In this document: positions 21,465 through 34,187 of the stretch, piece after piece
Position numbering within the stretch: position 1 is the first letter of the stretch
Layout: each line of letters begins with the position of its first letter
Assembly (NCBI RefSeq): GCF_910594005.1
Contig: NC_057827.1
Coordinates: forward strand, 2,046,001-2,110,000
Reading direction: 5' to 3'
DNA from: Cervus elaphus
Lineage: Eukaryota; Chordata; Mammalia; Artiodactyla; Cervidae
DNA length: 64,000 bases
The notes under the pieces: model-generated
What the model was told of the DNA's origin: nothing
What the model saw: only the letters and a program-made list of their open reading frames with translations
Database searches by the model: none
Translations under genes and position numbers: made by a program

Positions 21465-24400
21465 GTGTTCTTAGGGTTTCTCTGGAGTGCCATCAAGGAA
21501 ATCAAGGCTCCTTTCATGTGTGATGTGCAAGACGGAATTGCTCTGCACGCAGTGCAGGGGAATCGGTCCTCATCTCGCGGCGAGGTGGAAGTCTCATGGT
21601 TTTTCTCGAGTTGCGGCGGGAACCTTGGGTATATTCTCGAGTTACGACGGGGATGGCCCTTCCACACACGTGTTTGTTCAGCGACGTCAGGACTCCTGCC
21701 TAGTTGCGAGGGACAACTCGGGATTCTCCTCGAGGCTTGGCAGGGCAATTGGGACGCCTCTCCAGCTGAGGCGGGAGACCAAGGGTCCCTTTCCACGTGC
21801 CACAGGAATCCTGGGACTCCTATCAAGTTTCACGAGGAGTCAGGCATCGTCTCCTTTGGAGGCACTGATCTGCGCATACCTCTGGAGTTTTCAAAGGATG
21901 TGAGGCCTCCGAGCGCGATGAGGTGGGGAACTAGGTCTTTCTCTGTGGTCTGCACAGGGGATTCAGACATCCTTTCATCTTGGGAGATGCAAGACGAGCC
22001 GGCATTCAAGTCACTGCAGGGATGTCCGGCCTTATTTCGAGTCAGGGCATCGCGGTGTCCATTCCACTTGAGGCCGCAAATCAGGGTCCCTCTCACATAG
22101 CTAGAGCTCAGAGAAGCCTCCTCTTGAGGTGCTTGCAGTAAGGTGGTATTCCTCTGGAGTCGAAGCCAGGGACTAACCTCTCATCTCGAGTTGATTTTTG
22201 GTCCAAGGATCTCTTTCGTGTGGCTACAGTGACCTCAGGATCCCTCTAGCCTTGAAACAGTGTTCTTGGGGTTTCTCTGGAGTGCCATCAAGGAAATCAA
22301 GGCTCCTTTCATGTGTGATGTGCAACCCGGAATTGCTCTGCACGCAGTGCAGGGGAATCGGGCCTCATCTCGCGGCGAGGGGGAAGTCTCATGGTTTTTC
22401 TCGAGTTGCGACGGGAACCTGGGGTATATTTTCGAGTTACGACGGGGATGGCCCTTCCACCCACGTGTTTGTTCAGCGGCATCAGGACTCCTGCCTATTT
22501 GCGAGGGACAACTCTGGATTCTCCTCGAGGCTTGGCAGGGCAATTGGGACGCCTCTCCAGCTGAGGCGGGAGACCAAGGGTCCCTTTCCCCGTGCCACAG
22601 GAGTCCTGGGACTCCCATCAAGTTTCACGAGGAGTCAGGCATCGTCTCCTTTGGAGGGACTGATCTCCGCATACCTCTGGGGTTTTCAAAGGATGTGAGG
22701 CCTCCGGTCGCAATGAGGTGGGGAACTAGTTCTTTCTCTGTGGTCTCCACAGGGGATTCAGACATCCTTTCATTTTGGGAGATGCAAGACGAGCCTGCAT
22801 TCAAATCACTGCAGGGATATCCGGCCTTATTTCGCTTCAGGGCATCGCAGTGTCCATTCCACTTGAGGCCGCAAAATCAGGGTTCCTCTCACATACCTAG
22901 AGCTGAGAGAAGCCTCCTCTTGAGGTGCTTGTGGTAAGGTGGTATTCCTCTGGAATCGAAGCCAGGGACTATCCTCTCATCTCGAGTTGATTTTTGGTCC
23001 ACGGAGCTCTTTCGTGTTGCTACAGTGACCTCAGGATCCCTCTAGCCTTGAAACAGTGTTCTTAGGGTTTCTCTGGAGTGCCATCAAGGAAATCAAGGCT
23101 CCTTTCATGTGTGATGTGCAAGACGGAATTGCTCTGCACGCAGTGCAGGGGAATCGGGCCTCATCTCGCGGCGAGGTGGAAGTCTCATGGTTTTTCTCGA
23201 GTTGCGGCGGGAACCTTGGGTATATTCTCGAGTTACGACGGGGATGGCCCTTCCACACACGTGTTTGTTCAGCGACGTCAGGACTCCTGCCTAGTTGCGA
23301 GGGACAACTCGGGATTCTCCTCGAGGCTTGGCAGGGCAATTGGGACGCCTCTCCAGCTGAGGCGGGAGACCAGGGTCCCTTTCCACGTGCCACAGGAATC
23401 CTGGGACTCCTATCAAGTTTCACGAGGAGTCAGGCATCGTCTCCTTTGGAGGCACTGATCTCCGCATACCTCTGGAGTTTTCAAAGGATGTGAGGCCTCC
23501 GAGCGCGATGAGGTGGGGAACTAGGTCTTTCTCTGTGGTCTGCACAGGGGATTCAGACATCCTTTCGTCTTGGGAGATGCAAGACGAGCCTGCATTCAAG
23601 TCACTGCAGGGATGTCCGGCCTTATTTCGAGTCAGGGCATCGCGGTGTCCATTCCACTTGAGGCCGCAAATCAGGGTCCCTCTCACATAGCTAGAGCTCA
23701 GAGAAGCCTCCTCTTGAGGTGCTTGCAGTAAGGTGGTATTCCTCTGGAGTCGAAGCCAGGGACTAACCTCTCATCTCGAGTTGATTTTTGGTCCACGGAT
23801 CTCTTTCGTGTGGCTACAGTGACCTCAGGATCCCTCTAGCCTTGAAACAGTGTTCTTGGGGTTTCTCTGGAGTGCCATCAAGGAAATCAAGGCTCCTTTC
23901 ATGTGTGATGTGCAACACGGAATTGCTCTGCACGCAGTGCAGGGGAATCGGGCCTCATCTCAAGGCGAGGGTGAAGTCTCATGGTTTTTCTCGAGTTGCG
24001 ACAGGAACCTGGGGTATATTTTCGAGTTACGACGGGGATGGCCCTTCCACCCACGTGTTTGTTCAGCGGCATCAGGGCTCCTGCCTAGTTGCGAGGGACA
24101 ACTCTGGATTCTCCTCGAGGCTTGGCAGGGCAATTGGGACGCCTCTCCAGCTGAGGCGGGAGACCAAGTGTCCCTTTCCCCGTGCCACAGGAGTCCTGGG
24201 ACTCCCATCAAGTTTCACGAGGAGTCAGGCATCGTCTCCTTTGGAGGCACTGATCTCCGCGTACCTCTGGAGTTTTCAAAGGATGTGAGGCCTCTGGTCG
24301 CGATGAGGTGGGGAACTAGGTCTTTCTCTGTGGTCTACACAGGTGATTCAGACATCCTTTCGTCTTGGGAGATGCAAGACGAGCCTGCATTCAAGTCACT

Positions 24401-25439
24401 GCTGGGATATCCGGCCTTCTTTCGAGTCAGGGCATCGCGGTGTCCATTCCACTTGAGGCCGCAAACTCAGGGTCCCTCTCACATACCTAGAGCTGAGAGA
24501 AGCCTCCTCTTGAGGTGCTTGTGGTAAGGTGTTTTCCTCTGGAGTCGAAGCCAGGGACTAACCTCTCATCTCGAGTTGATTTTTGGTCCACGGAGCTCTT
24601 TCGTGTTGCTACAGTAACCTCAGGATCCCTCTAGCCTTGAAACAGTGTTCCTGGGGTTTCACTGGAGTGCCATCAAGGAAATCAAGGCGCCTTTCATGTG
24701 TGATGTGCAACACGGAATTGCTCTGCACGCAGTGCAGGGGAATCGGGCCTCATCTTGCGGCAAGGGTGAAGTCTCATGGATTTTCTCGAGTTGCGGCGGG
24801 AACCTTGGGTATATTCTCGAGTTACGACGGGCATGGCCCTTCCACACACGTGTTTGTTCAGCGACGTCAGGACTCCTGCCTAGTTGCGAGGGACAACTCG
24901 GGATTCTCCTCGAGGCTTGGCAGGGCAATTGGGACGCCTCTCCAGCTGAGGCGGGAGACCAAGGGTCCCTTTCCACGTGCCACAGGAATCCTGGGACTCC
25001 TATCAAGTTTCACGAGGAGTCAGGCATCTTCTCCTTTGGAGGCACTGATCTCCGCATACCTCTGGAGTTTTCAAAGGATGTGAGGCCTCCGAGCGCGATG
25101 AGGTGGGGAACTAGGTCTTTCTCTGTGGTCTGCACAGGGGATTCAGACATCCTTTCATCTTGGGAGATGCAAGACGAGCCTGCATTCAAGTCACTGCAGG
25201 GATGTCCGGCCTTATTTCGAGTCAGGGCATCGCGGTGTCCATTCCACTTGAGGCCGCAAATCAGGGTCCCTCTCACATAGCTAGAGCTCAGAGAAGCCTC
25301 CTCTTGAGGTGCTTGCAGTAAGGTGGTATTCCTCTGGAGTCGAAGCCAGGGACTAACCTCTCATCTCGAGTTGATTTTTGGTCCACGGATCTCTTTCGTG
25401 TGGTTACAGTGACCTCAGGATCCCTCTAGCCTTGAAACA
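21465..25439. repeat. Units U28-U32, two-unit (~1,590 bp) higher-order period
   Basis: Unit starts: 21465, 22260, 23056, 23850, 24645. Odd members U28 and U30 are near-identical (TTCTTAGGGTTTC, GCAAGACGGAATTGC, CGAGGTGGAAGTC, AACCTTGGGTATATTC). The second halves of U28, U30 and U32 share CGAGCGCGATGAGG, GGTCTGCACAGG, GGATGTCCGG, a one-base loss in CGCAAATCAGG, CATAGCTAGAGC and GCTTGCAGTAAGG. Even members U29 and U31, with U33, share GATCTCTTTCGTGTGG, GCGGCATCAGG and CAACTCTGGATTC. The first half of U32 is already of the type found in U34 (GGCGCCTTTC, CTTGCGGCAAGGG, CATGGATTTTC), so U32 is a switch point between the two-unit and four-unit patterns. Confidence 0.85.
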
Positions 25440-28400
25440 GTGTTCTTGGGGTTTCTCTGGAGTGCCATCAAGGAAATCAAGGCTCCTTTCATGTGTGATG
25501 TGCAACACGGAATTGCCCCGCACGCAGTGCAGGGAAATCGGGCCTCATCTCGCGGCGAGGGGGAAGTCTCATGGTTTTTCTCGAGTTGCGACGGGAACCT
25601 GGGGTATATTTTCCAGTTACGTCGGGGATGGCCCTTCCACCCACGTGTTTGTTCAGCGGCATCAGGACTCCTGCCTAGTTGCGTGGGACAACTCTGGATT
25701 CTCCTCGAGGCTTGGCAGGGCAATTGGGACGCCTCTCCAGCTGAGGCGGGAGACCAAGGGTCCCTTTCCCCGTGCCACAGGAGTCCTGGGACTCCCATCA
25801 AGTTTCACGAGGAGTCAGGCATCGTCTCCTTTGGAGGCACTGATCTCCGCGTACCTCTGGAGTTTTCAAAGGATGTGAGGCCTCTGGTCGCGATGAGGTG
25901 GGGAACTAGGTCTTTCTCTGTGGTCTACACAGGTGATTCAGACATCCTTTCGTCTTGGGAGATGCAAGACGAGCCTGCATTCAAGTCACTGCAGGGATAT
26001 CGGCCTTCTTTCGAGTCAGGGCATCGCGGTGTCCATTCCACTTGAGGCCGCAAACTCAGGGTCCCTCTCACATACCTAGAGCTGAGAGAAGCCTCCTCTT
26101 GAGGTGCTTGTGGTAAGGTGTTTTCCTCTGGAGTCGAAGCCAGGGACTAACCTCTCATCTCGAGTTGATTTTTGGTCCACGGAGCTCTTTCGTGTTGCTA
26201 CAGTAACCTCAGGATCCCTCTAGCCTTGAAACAGTGTTCCTGGGGTTTCACTGGAGTGCCATCAAGGAAATCAAGGCGCCTTTCATGTGTGATGTGCAAC
26301 ACGGAATTGCTCTGCACGCAGTGCAGGGGAATCGGGCCTCATCTTGCGGCAAGGGTGAAGTCTCATGGATTTTCTCGAGTTGCGGCGGGAACCTGGGTAT
26401 ATTCTCGAGTTACGACGGGGATGGCCCTTCCACACACGTGTTTGTTCAGCGACGTCAGGACTCCTGCCTAGTTGCGAGGGACAACTCGGGATTCTCCTCG
26501 AGGCTTGGCAGGGCAATTGGGACGCCTCTCCAGCTGAGGCCGGAGACCAAGTGTCCCTTTCCACGTGCCACAGGAATCCTGGGACTCCTATCAATTTTCA
26601 GGAGGAGTCAGGCATCGTCTCCTTTGGAGGCACTGATCTCCGCGTACCTCTGGAGTTTTCAAAGGATGTGAGGCCTCCGGTCGCCATGAGGTGGGGAACT
26701 AGGTCTTTCTCTGTGGTCTCCACATGGGATTCAGACATCCTTTCATTTTGGGAGATGCAAGACGAGCCTGCATTCAATTCACTGCAGGGATATCCGGCCT
26801 AATTTCGCTTCAGTGCATCGCAGTGTCCATTCCACTTGAGGCCGCAAACTCAGGGTCCCTCTCACATAGCTAGAGCTGAGAGAAGCCTCCTCTTGAGGTG
26901 CTTGTGGTAAGGTGGTATTCCTCTGGAATCGAAGCCAGGGACTAACCTCTCATCTCGAGTTGATTTTTGGTCCACGGATCTCTTTCGTGTGGCTACAGTG
27001 ACCTCAGGATCCCTCTAGCCTTGAAACAGTGTTCTTGGGGTTTCTCTGGAGTGCCATCAAGGAAATCAAGGCTCCTTTCATGTGTGATGTGCAACACGGA
27101 ATTGCTCTGCACGCAGTGCAGGGGAATCGGGCCTCATCTCACGGTGAGGGGGAAGTCTCATGGTTTTTCTCGAGTTGCGACGGGAACCTGGGGTATATTT
27201 TCGAATTACGACGGGGATGGCCCTTCCACCCACGTGTTTGTTCAGCGACGTCAGGACTCCTGCCTAGTTGCGAGGGACAACTCGGGATTCTCCTCGAGGC
27301 TTGGCAGGGCAATTGGGACGCCTCTCCAGCTGAGGAGGCAGACCAAGGGTCCCTTTCCCCGTGCCACAGGAATCCTGGGACTCCTATCAAGTTTCACGAG
27401 GAGTCAGGCATCGTCTCCTTTGGAGGCACTGATCTCCGCGTATCTCTGGAGTTTTCAAAGGATGTGAGGCCTCCGGTCGCGATGAGGTGGGGAACTAGGT
27501 CTTTCTCTGTGGTCTACACAGGTGATTCAGACATCCTTTCGTCTTGGGAGATGCAAGACGAGCCTGCATTCAAGTCACTGCAGGGATATCCGGCCTTATT
27601 TCGAGTCAGGGCATCGCGGTGTCCATTCCACTTGATGCCGCAAACACAGGGTCCCTCTCACATACCTAGAGCTGAGAGAAGCCTCCTCTTGAGGTGCTTC
27701 TGGTAAGGTGTTTTCCTCTGGAGTCGAAGCCAGGGACTAACCTCTCATCTCGAGTTGATTTTTGGTCCACGGAGCTCTTTCGTGTTGCTACAGTAACCTC
27801 AGGATCCCTCTAGCCTTGAAACAGAGTTCCTGGGGTTTCACTGGAGTGCCATCAAGGAAATCAAGGCGCCTTTCATGTGTGATGTGCAACACGGAATTGC
27901 TCTGCACGCAATGCAGGGGAATCGGGCCTCATCTTGCGGCAAGGGGGAAGTCTCATGGATTTTCTCGAGTTGCGCCGGGAACCTGGGGTATATTCTCGAG
28001 TTCCGACGGGGATGGCCCTTCCACCCACGTGTTTGTTCAGCGACGTCAGGACTCCTGCCTAGTTGCGAGGGACAACTCGGGATTCTCCTCGAGGCTTGGC
28101 AGGGCAATTGGGACGCCTCTCCAGCTGAGGCGGGAGACCAAGTGTCCCTTTCCACGTGCCACAGAAATCCTGGGACTCCTATCAAGTTTCACGAGGAGTC
28201 AGGCATCGTCTCCTTTGGAGGCACTGATCTCCGCGTACCTCTGGAGTTTTCAAAGGACGTGCGGCCTCCGGTCGCCATGAGGTGGGGATCTAGGTCTTTT
28301 TCTGTGGTCTCCACAGGGGATTCAGACATCCTTTCATCTTGGGAGATGCAAGACGAGCTTGCATTCAAGTCACTGCAGGGATATCCGGCGTTATTTCAAG

Positions 28401-28619
28401 TCAGGGCATAGCGGTTTCCATTCCACTTGAGGCCGCAAAATCAGGGTCCCTCTCACATACCTAGAGCTGAGAGAAGCCTCCTCTTGAGGTGCTTGTGGTA
28501 AGGTGGTATTCCTCTGGAGTCGAAGCCAGGGACTAACCTCTCATCTCGAGTTGATTTTTGGTCCATGGAACTCTTTCGTGTTGCAACAGTGACCTCAGGA
28601 TCCCTCTAGCCTTGAAACA
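25440..28619. repeat. Four-unit higher-order repeat, copy 1 (U33-U36, 3,180 bp)
   Basis: Unit starts: 25440, 26234, 27029, 27824. Each position has its own signature. Unit A (U33): GCGTGGGACAAC and the one-base loss GGATATCGGCC. Unit B (U34): CAATTTTCAGGAGGAG, CCACATGGGATTC and CGGCCTAATTTCGC. Unit C (U35): TCACGGTGAGGGGG, TTTTCGAATTACG, GAGGAGGCAGACC, TTGATGCCGC and GCTTCTGGTAAGG. Unit D (U36): TTGCGCCGGGAACC and GAGTTCCGACGGG. Copies 2 and 3 are at 34188 and 37369. Private to this copy are ACAGAGTTCC at the U36 anchor and ACCTGGGTATATTC (one base lost) in U34. Confidence 0.88.
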
Positions 28620-31600
28620 GTGTTCTTGTTGTTTCTCTGGAGTGCCATCAAGGAAATCAAGGCTCCTTTCATGTGTGATGTGCAACACGGTATTGCTCTG
28701 CACGCAGTGCAGGGGAATCGGGCCTCATCTCGCGGCGAGGGGGAAGTCTCATGGTTTTTCTCGAGTTGCGGTGGTAACCTGGGGTATATTCTCGAGTTAA
28801 GACGGGGATAGCCCTTCCAGCCATGTGTTTGTTCAGCGACGTCAGGACACCTGCTTAGTTGCGAGGGACAACTCGGGATTCTCCTCGAGGCTTGGCAGGG
28901 CAATTGGGACGCCTCTCCAGCTGAGGCGGGAGACCAAGGGTCCCTTTCCACGTGCCACAGGAATCCTGGGACTCCTATCAAGTTTCAGGAGAAGTCAGGC
29001 ATCGTCTTCTTTGGAGGCACTGATCTCCGCGTATCTCTGGAGTTTTCAAAGGATGTGAGGCCTCCGGTCGCGAGGAGGTGGCGATCTAGGTCTTTTTCTG
29101 TGGTCTCCACAGGGGATTCAGACATCCTTTCATCTTGCGAGATGCAAGACTAGCCTGCATTCAAGTCACTGCAGGGATATCCGGCCTTCTTTCGAGTCAG
29201 GGCATCGCGGTGTCCATTCCACTTGAGGCCGCAAACTCAGGGTCCCTCTCACATACCTAGAGCTGAGAGAAGCTTCCTCTTGAAGTGCTTGTGGTAAGGT
29301 GGTTTCCTCTGGAGTCGAAGCCAGGGACTAACCTCTCATCTCGAGTTGATTTTTGGTCCACGGAGCTCTTTCGTGTTGCTACAGTAACCTCAGGATCCCT
29401 CTGGCTTTGAAACAGTGTTCCTGGGTTTCACGGGAGTGCCATCAAGGAAATCAAGGCGCCTTTCATGTGTGATGTGCAACACGGAATTGCTCTGCATGCA
29501 GTGCAGGGGAATCGGGCCTCATCTCGCGGCGAGGGGGAAGTCTCATGGTTTTTCTCGAGTTGCGGCGGGAAACTGGGGTATATTCTCGAGTTACGACGGG
29601 GATGGCACTTCCATCCACGTTTTTCTTCAGCGACGTCAAGATTCCTGCCTAGTTGCGAGGGACAACTCGGGATTCTCCTCGAGGCTTGGCAGGGCAATTG
29701 GGACGCCTCTCGAGCTGAGGCGGGAGACCAAGGGTCCCTTTCCACGTGCCACAGGAATCCTGGGACTCCTATCAAGTTTCACGAGGAGTCAGGCATCGTC
29801 TCCTTTGGAGGCACTGATCTCCGCGTACCTCTGGAGTTTTCAAAGGATGTGAGGCCTCCGGTTGCGATGAGGTGAGGAACTAGGTCTTTCTCTGTGGTCT
29901 CCACAGGGGATTCAGACATCCTTTCATCTTGGGAGATGTAAGACGAGCCTGCATTCAAGTCACTGCAGGGATATCCGGCCTTATTTCGCGACAGGTCATC
30001 GCAGTGTCCATTCCACTTGAGGCCGCAAAATCAGGGTCCCTCTCACATACCTAGAGCTGAGAGAAGCCTCCTCTTGAGGTGCTTGTGGTAAGGTGGTATT
30101 CCTCTGAGTCGAAGCCAGGGACTAACCTCTCATCTCGAGTTGATTTTTGGTCCACGGATCTCTTTTGAGTTGCTACAGTGACCTCAGGATCCCTCTAGCC
30201 TGGAAACAGTGTTCTTGGGGTTTCTCTCGAGTGCCATCAAGGAAATCAAGGCTCCTTTCATGTGTGATGTGCAACACGGAATTGCTCTGCACGCAGTGCA
30301 GGGGAATCGGGCCTCATCTCGCGGCGAGGGGGAAGTCTCATGGTTTTTCTCGAGTTGCGGCGGGAACCTGGGGTATATTATCGAGTTACGACGGGGATGG
30401 CCCTTCCACCCACGTGTTTGTTCAGCGACGTCAGGACTCCTGCCTAGTTGCGAGGGACAACTCAGGATTCTCCTCGAGGCTTGGCAGGGCAATTGGGACG
30501 CCTCTCCAGCTGAGGCGGGAGACCAAGTGTCCCTTTCCACGTGCCACAGGAATCCTGGGACTCCTATCAAGTTTCACGAGGAGTCAGGCATCGTCTCCTT
30601 TGGAGGCACTGATCTCCGCGTACCTCTGGAGTTTTCAAAGGATGTGAGGCCTCCGGTAGCCATGAGGTGGGGAAATCGGTCTTTTTCTGTGGTCTCCACA
30701 TGGGATTCGGACATCCTTTCATCTTGGGAGATGCAAGACGAGCCTGCATTCATGTCACTGCAGGGATATTCGGCGTTATTTCAAGTCAGGGCATCGCGGT
30801 GTCCATTCCACTTGAGGCCGCAAAATCAGGGTCCCTCTCACATACCTAGAGCTGAGAGAAGCCTCCTCTTGAGGTGCTTGTGGTAAGGTGGTATTCCTCT
30901 GGAGTCGAAGCCAGGGACTAACCTCTCATCTCGAGTTGATTTTTGGTCCACGGATCTCTTTCGTGTTGCTACAGTGACCTCAGGATCCCTCTAGCCTTGA
31001 AACAGTGTTCTTGGGGTTTCTGTGGAGTGCCATCAAGGAAATCAAGGCTCCTTTCATGTGTGATGTGCAACACGGAATTGCTCTGCACGCAGGGCAGGGG
31101 AATCGGGCCTCATCTCGCGGCGAGGGGGAAGTCTCATGGTTTTTCTCGAGTTGCGGCAGGAACCTGGGGTATATTCTAGAGTTACGACGGGGATGGCCCT
31201 TCCACCCACGTGTTTGTGCAGCGACGTCAGGACTCCTCCCTAGTTGCGAGGGACAACTCGGGATTCTCCTCGAGGCTTGCCAGGGCAATTGGGACGCCTC
31301 TCCAGCTGAGACAGGAGACCAAGGGTCCCTTTCCACGTTCCACAGGAATCCTGGGACTCCTATAAAGTTTCACGAGGAGTCAGGCATCGTCTCATTTGGA
31401 GGCACTGATCTCCGCGTACCTCTGGAGTTTTCAAAGGATGTGAGGCCTCCGGTCGCGATGAGGTGGGGAACTAGGTCTTTCTCTGTGGTCTCCACAGGGG
31501 ATTCAGACATCCTTTCGTCTTGGGAGATGCAAGACGAGCCTGCATTCAAGTCACTGCAGGGATATCCGGCCTTATTTCGAGTCAGGGCATCGCGGTGTCC

Positions 31601-33392
31601 ATTCCACTTGAGGCCGCAAGCTCAGGGTCCCTCTCACATACCTAGAGCTAAGAGAAGCCTCCTCTTGAGGTGCTTGTGGTAAGGTGGTATTCCTCTGGAG
31701 TCGAAGCCAGGGACTAACCTCTCATCTCGAGTTGATTTTTGGTCCACGGAGCTCTTTCGTGTTGCTACAGTGACCTCAGGATCTCTCTAGCCTGGAAACA
31801 GTGTTCTTGGGGTTTCTCTACAGTGCCACTAAGGAAATCAAGGCTCCTTTCATGTGTGATGTGCAACACGGAATTGCTCTGCACGCAGTGCAGGGGAATC
31901 GGGCCTCATCTCGTGGCGACGGGGAAATCTCATGGTTTTTCTCGAATTGCGGCGGGAACCTGGGGTATATTATCGAGTTACGACGGGGATGGCCCTTCCA
32001 CCCACGTGTTTGTTCAGCGACGTCAGGACTCCTGCCTAGTTGCGAGGGACAACTCGGGATTCTCCTCGAGGTTTGGCAGGGCAATTGGGACGCCTCTCCA
32101 GCTGAGGCGGGAGACCAAGGGTCCCTTTCCACGTGCCACAGGAATCCTGGGACTCCTATCAAGTTTCACGAGGAGTCAGGCATCGTCTCCTTTGGAGGCA
32201 CTGATCTCCGCGAACCTCTGAAGTTTTCAAAGGATGTGAGGCCTCCGGTCGCGATGAGGTGGGGAACTAGGTCTTTCTCTGTGGTCTCCACAGGGGATTC
32301 AGACATCCTTTCGTCTTGGGAGATGTAAGACGAGCCTGCATTCAAGTCACTGCAGGGATATGCGGCCTTATTTCGAGTCAGGGCATCGCGGTGTCCATTC
32401 CACTTGAAGCCGCAAACTCAGGGTCCCTCTCACATACCTAGAGCTGAGAGAAGCCTCCTCTTGAGGTGCTTGTGGTAAGGTGGTATTCCTCTGGAGTCGA
32501 AGCCAGGGACTAACCGCTCATCTTGGATTGATTTTTCGTCCACGAAGCTCTTTCGTATTGCTACATTGACTTCAGGATCCCTCGAGCCTTGAAACAGTGT
32601 TCTTGGGTTTTCTGTGGAGTGCCATCAAGGAAATCAAGGCTCCTTTCATGTGTGATGTGCAACACGGAATTGCTCTGCACGCAGTGCAGGGGAATCGGGC
32701 CTCATCTCGCGGCGAGTGGAAAGTCTCATGGTTTTTCTCGAGTTGCGGCGGGAACCTCGGGTATATTCTCGAGTTACGACGGGGATTGCCCTTCCACCCA
32801 CGTGTTTGTTCAGCGATGTCAAGACTCCTGCCTAGTTGCGAGGGACAACTCGGGATTCTCCTCGAGGCTTGGCAGGGCAATTGGGACGCCTCTCCAGCTG
32901 AGGCGGGGGACCAAGGGTCCCTTTCCACGTGCCTCAGGAGTCCTGGGACTCCTATCAAGTTTCACGAGGAGTAAGGCATCGTCTCCTTTGGAGGCACAGA
33001 TCTCCGCGTACCTCTGGAGTTTTCAAAGGATGTGAGGCCTCCGGTCGCGAGGAGGTGGGGAACTAGGTCTTTCTCTGTGGTCTCCACAGGGGATTCAGAC
33101 ATCCTTTCGTCTTGGGAGATGCAAGACGAGCCTGCATTCAAGTCACTGCAGGGATATCCGGCCTTATTTCGAGTCAGGGCATCGCGGTGTCCATTCCACT
33201 TGAGGCCGGAAACTCAGGGTCCCTCTCACATACCTAGAGCTGAGAGAAGCCTCCTCTTGAGGTGCTTGTGGTAAGGTGGTATTCTTCTGGAGTCGAAGCC
33301 AGGGACTAACCTCTCATCTCCAGTTGATTTTTGGTTCACGGAGCTCTTTCGTGTTGCTACAGTGACCTCAGGATCCCTCTAGCCTGGAAAAA
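28620..33392. repeat. Six-unit block, copy 1 (U37-U42)
   Basis: Unit starts: 28620, 29415, 30209, 31005, 31801, 32597. Matched by U52-U57 at an offset of 11,930 bp. Signatures: U37 CTTGTTGTTTCTCTGG and GCGGTGGTAACC; U38 CCTGGGTTTCACGGG, GCACTTCCATCCACG, TCAAGATTCCTGCC and the one-base loss CCTCTGAGTCG; U39 TATATTATCGAG, GGTAGCCATGAGG and TTCATGTCACTGC; U40 GAGACAGGAGACC and CCTATAAAGTTTC; U41 TCTACAGTGCCACTAAGG; U42 GCGAGTGGAAAGTC and GCGATGTCAAGACTCC. The match with the second copy ends in U42 between about 32845 and 32905. Confidence 0.88.
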
Positions 33393-34187
33393 GTGTTCTT
33401 GGGGTTTCTCTGGAGTGCCATCAAGGAAATCAAGGCTCCTTTCATGTTTGATGTGCAACACGGAATGGCTCTGCACGCAGTGCAGGGGAATCTGGCCTCA
33501 TCTCGCGGCGAGGGGGAAGTCTCATGGTTTTTCTCGAGTTGCGGCGGGAACCTGGGGTATATTCTCGAGTTACGACGGGGATGGCCCTTCCACCCACGTG
33601 TTTGTTCAGCCACGTCAGGACACCTGCCTAGTTGCGAGGGACAACTCGGGATTCTCCTCGAGGCTTGGCAGGGCAATTGGGACGCCTCTCCAGCTGAGGC
33701 GGGAGACTAAGGGTCCCTTTCCACGTGCCACAGGAATCCTGGGACTCCTATCAAGTTTCACGAGGAGTCAGGCATCGTCTCCTTTGGAGGCACTGATCTC
33801 CGCATACCTCTGGAGTTTTCAAAGGATGTGAGGCCTCCGAGCGCGATGAGATGGGGAACTAGGTCTTTCTCTGTGGTCTGCACAGGGGATTCAGACATCC
33901 TTTCATCTTGGGAGATGCAAGACGAGCCTGCATTCAAGTCACTGCAGGGATGTCCGGCCTTATTTCGAGTCAGGGCATCGCGGTGTCCATTCCACTTGAG
34001 GCCGCAAATCAGGGTCCCTCTCACATAGCTAGAGCTCAGAGAAGCCTCCTCTTGAGGTGCTTGCAGTAAGGTGGTATTCCTCTGGAGTCGAAGCCAGGGA
34101 CTAACCTCTCATCTCGAGTTGATATTTGGTCCACGGATCTCTTTCGTGTGGTTACAGTGACCTCAGGATCCCTCTAGCCTTGAAACA
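33393..34187. repeat. Junction unit U43
   Basis: This single unit joins the first six-unit block to the second copy of the four-unit repeat. Its first part has CATGTTTGATGTGC (as in U6), GGAATGGCTCTGC and CAGCCACGTCAGGACACC. Its second part, from about 33760, equals the second half of U32 (GAGCGCGATGAG, GGTCTGCACAGG, GGATGTCCGG, CGCAAATCAGG, GCTTGCAGTAAGG). The right half thus belongs to a copied segment that runs U32b to U36a and recurs here as U43b to U47a, offset 8,748 bp (eleven units). Confidence 0.8.
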
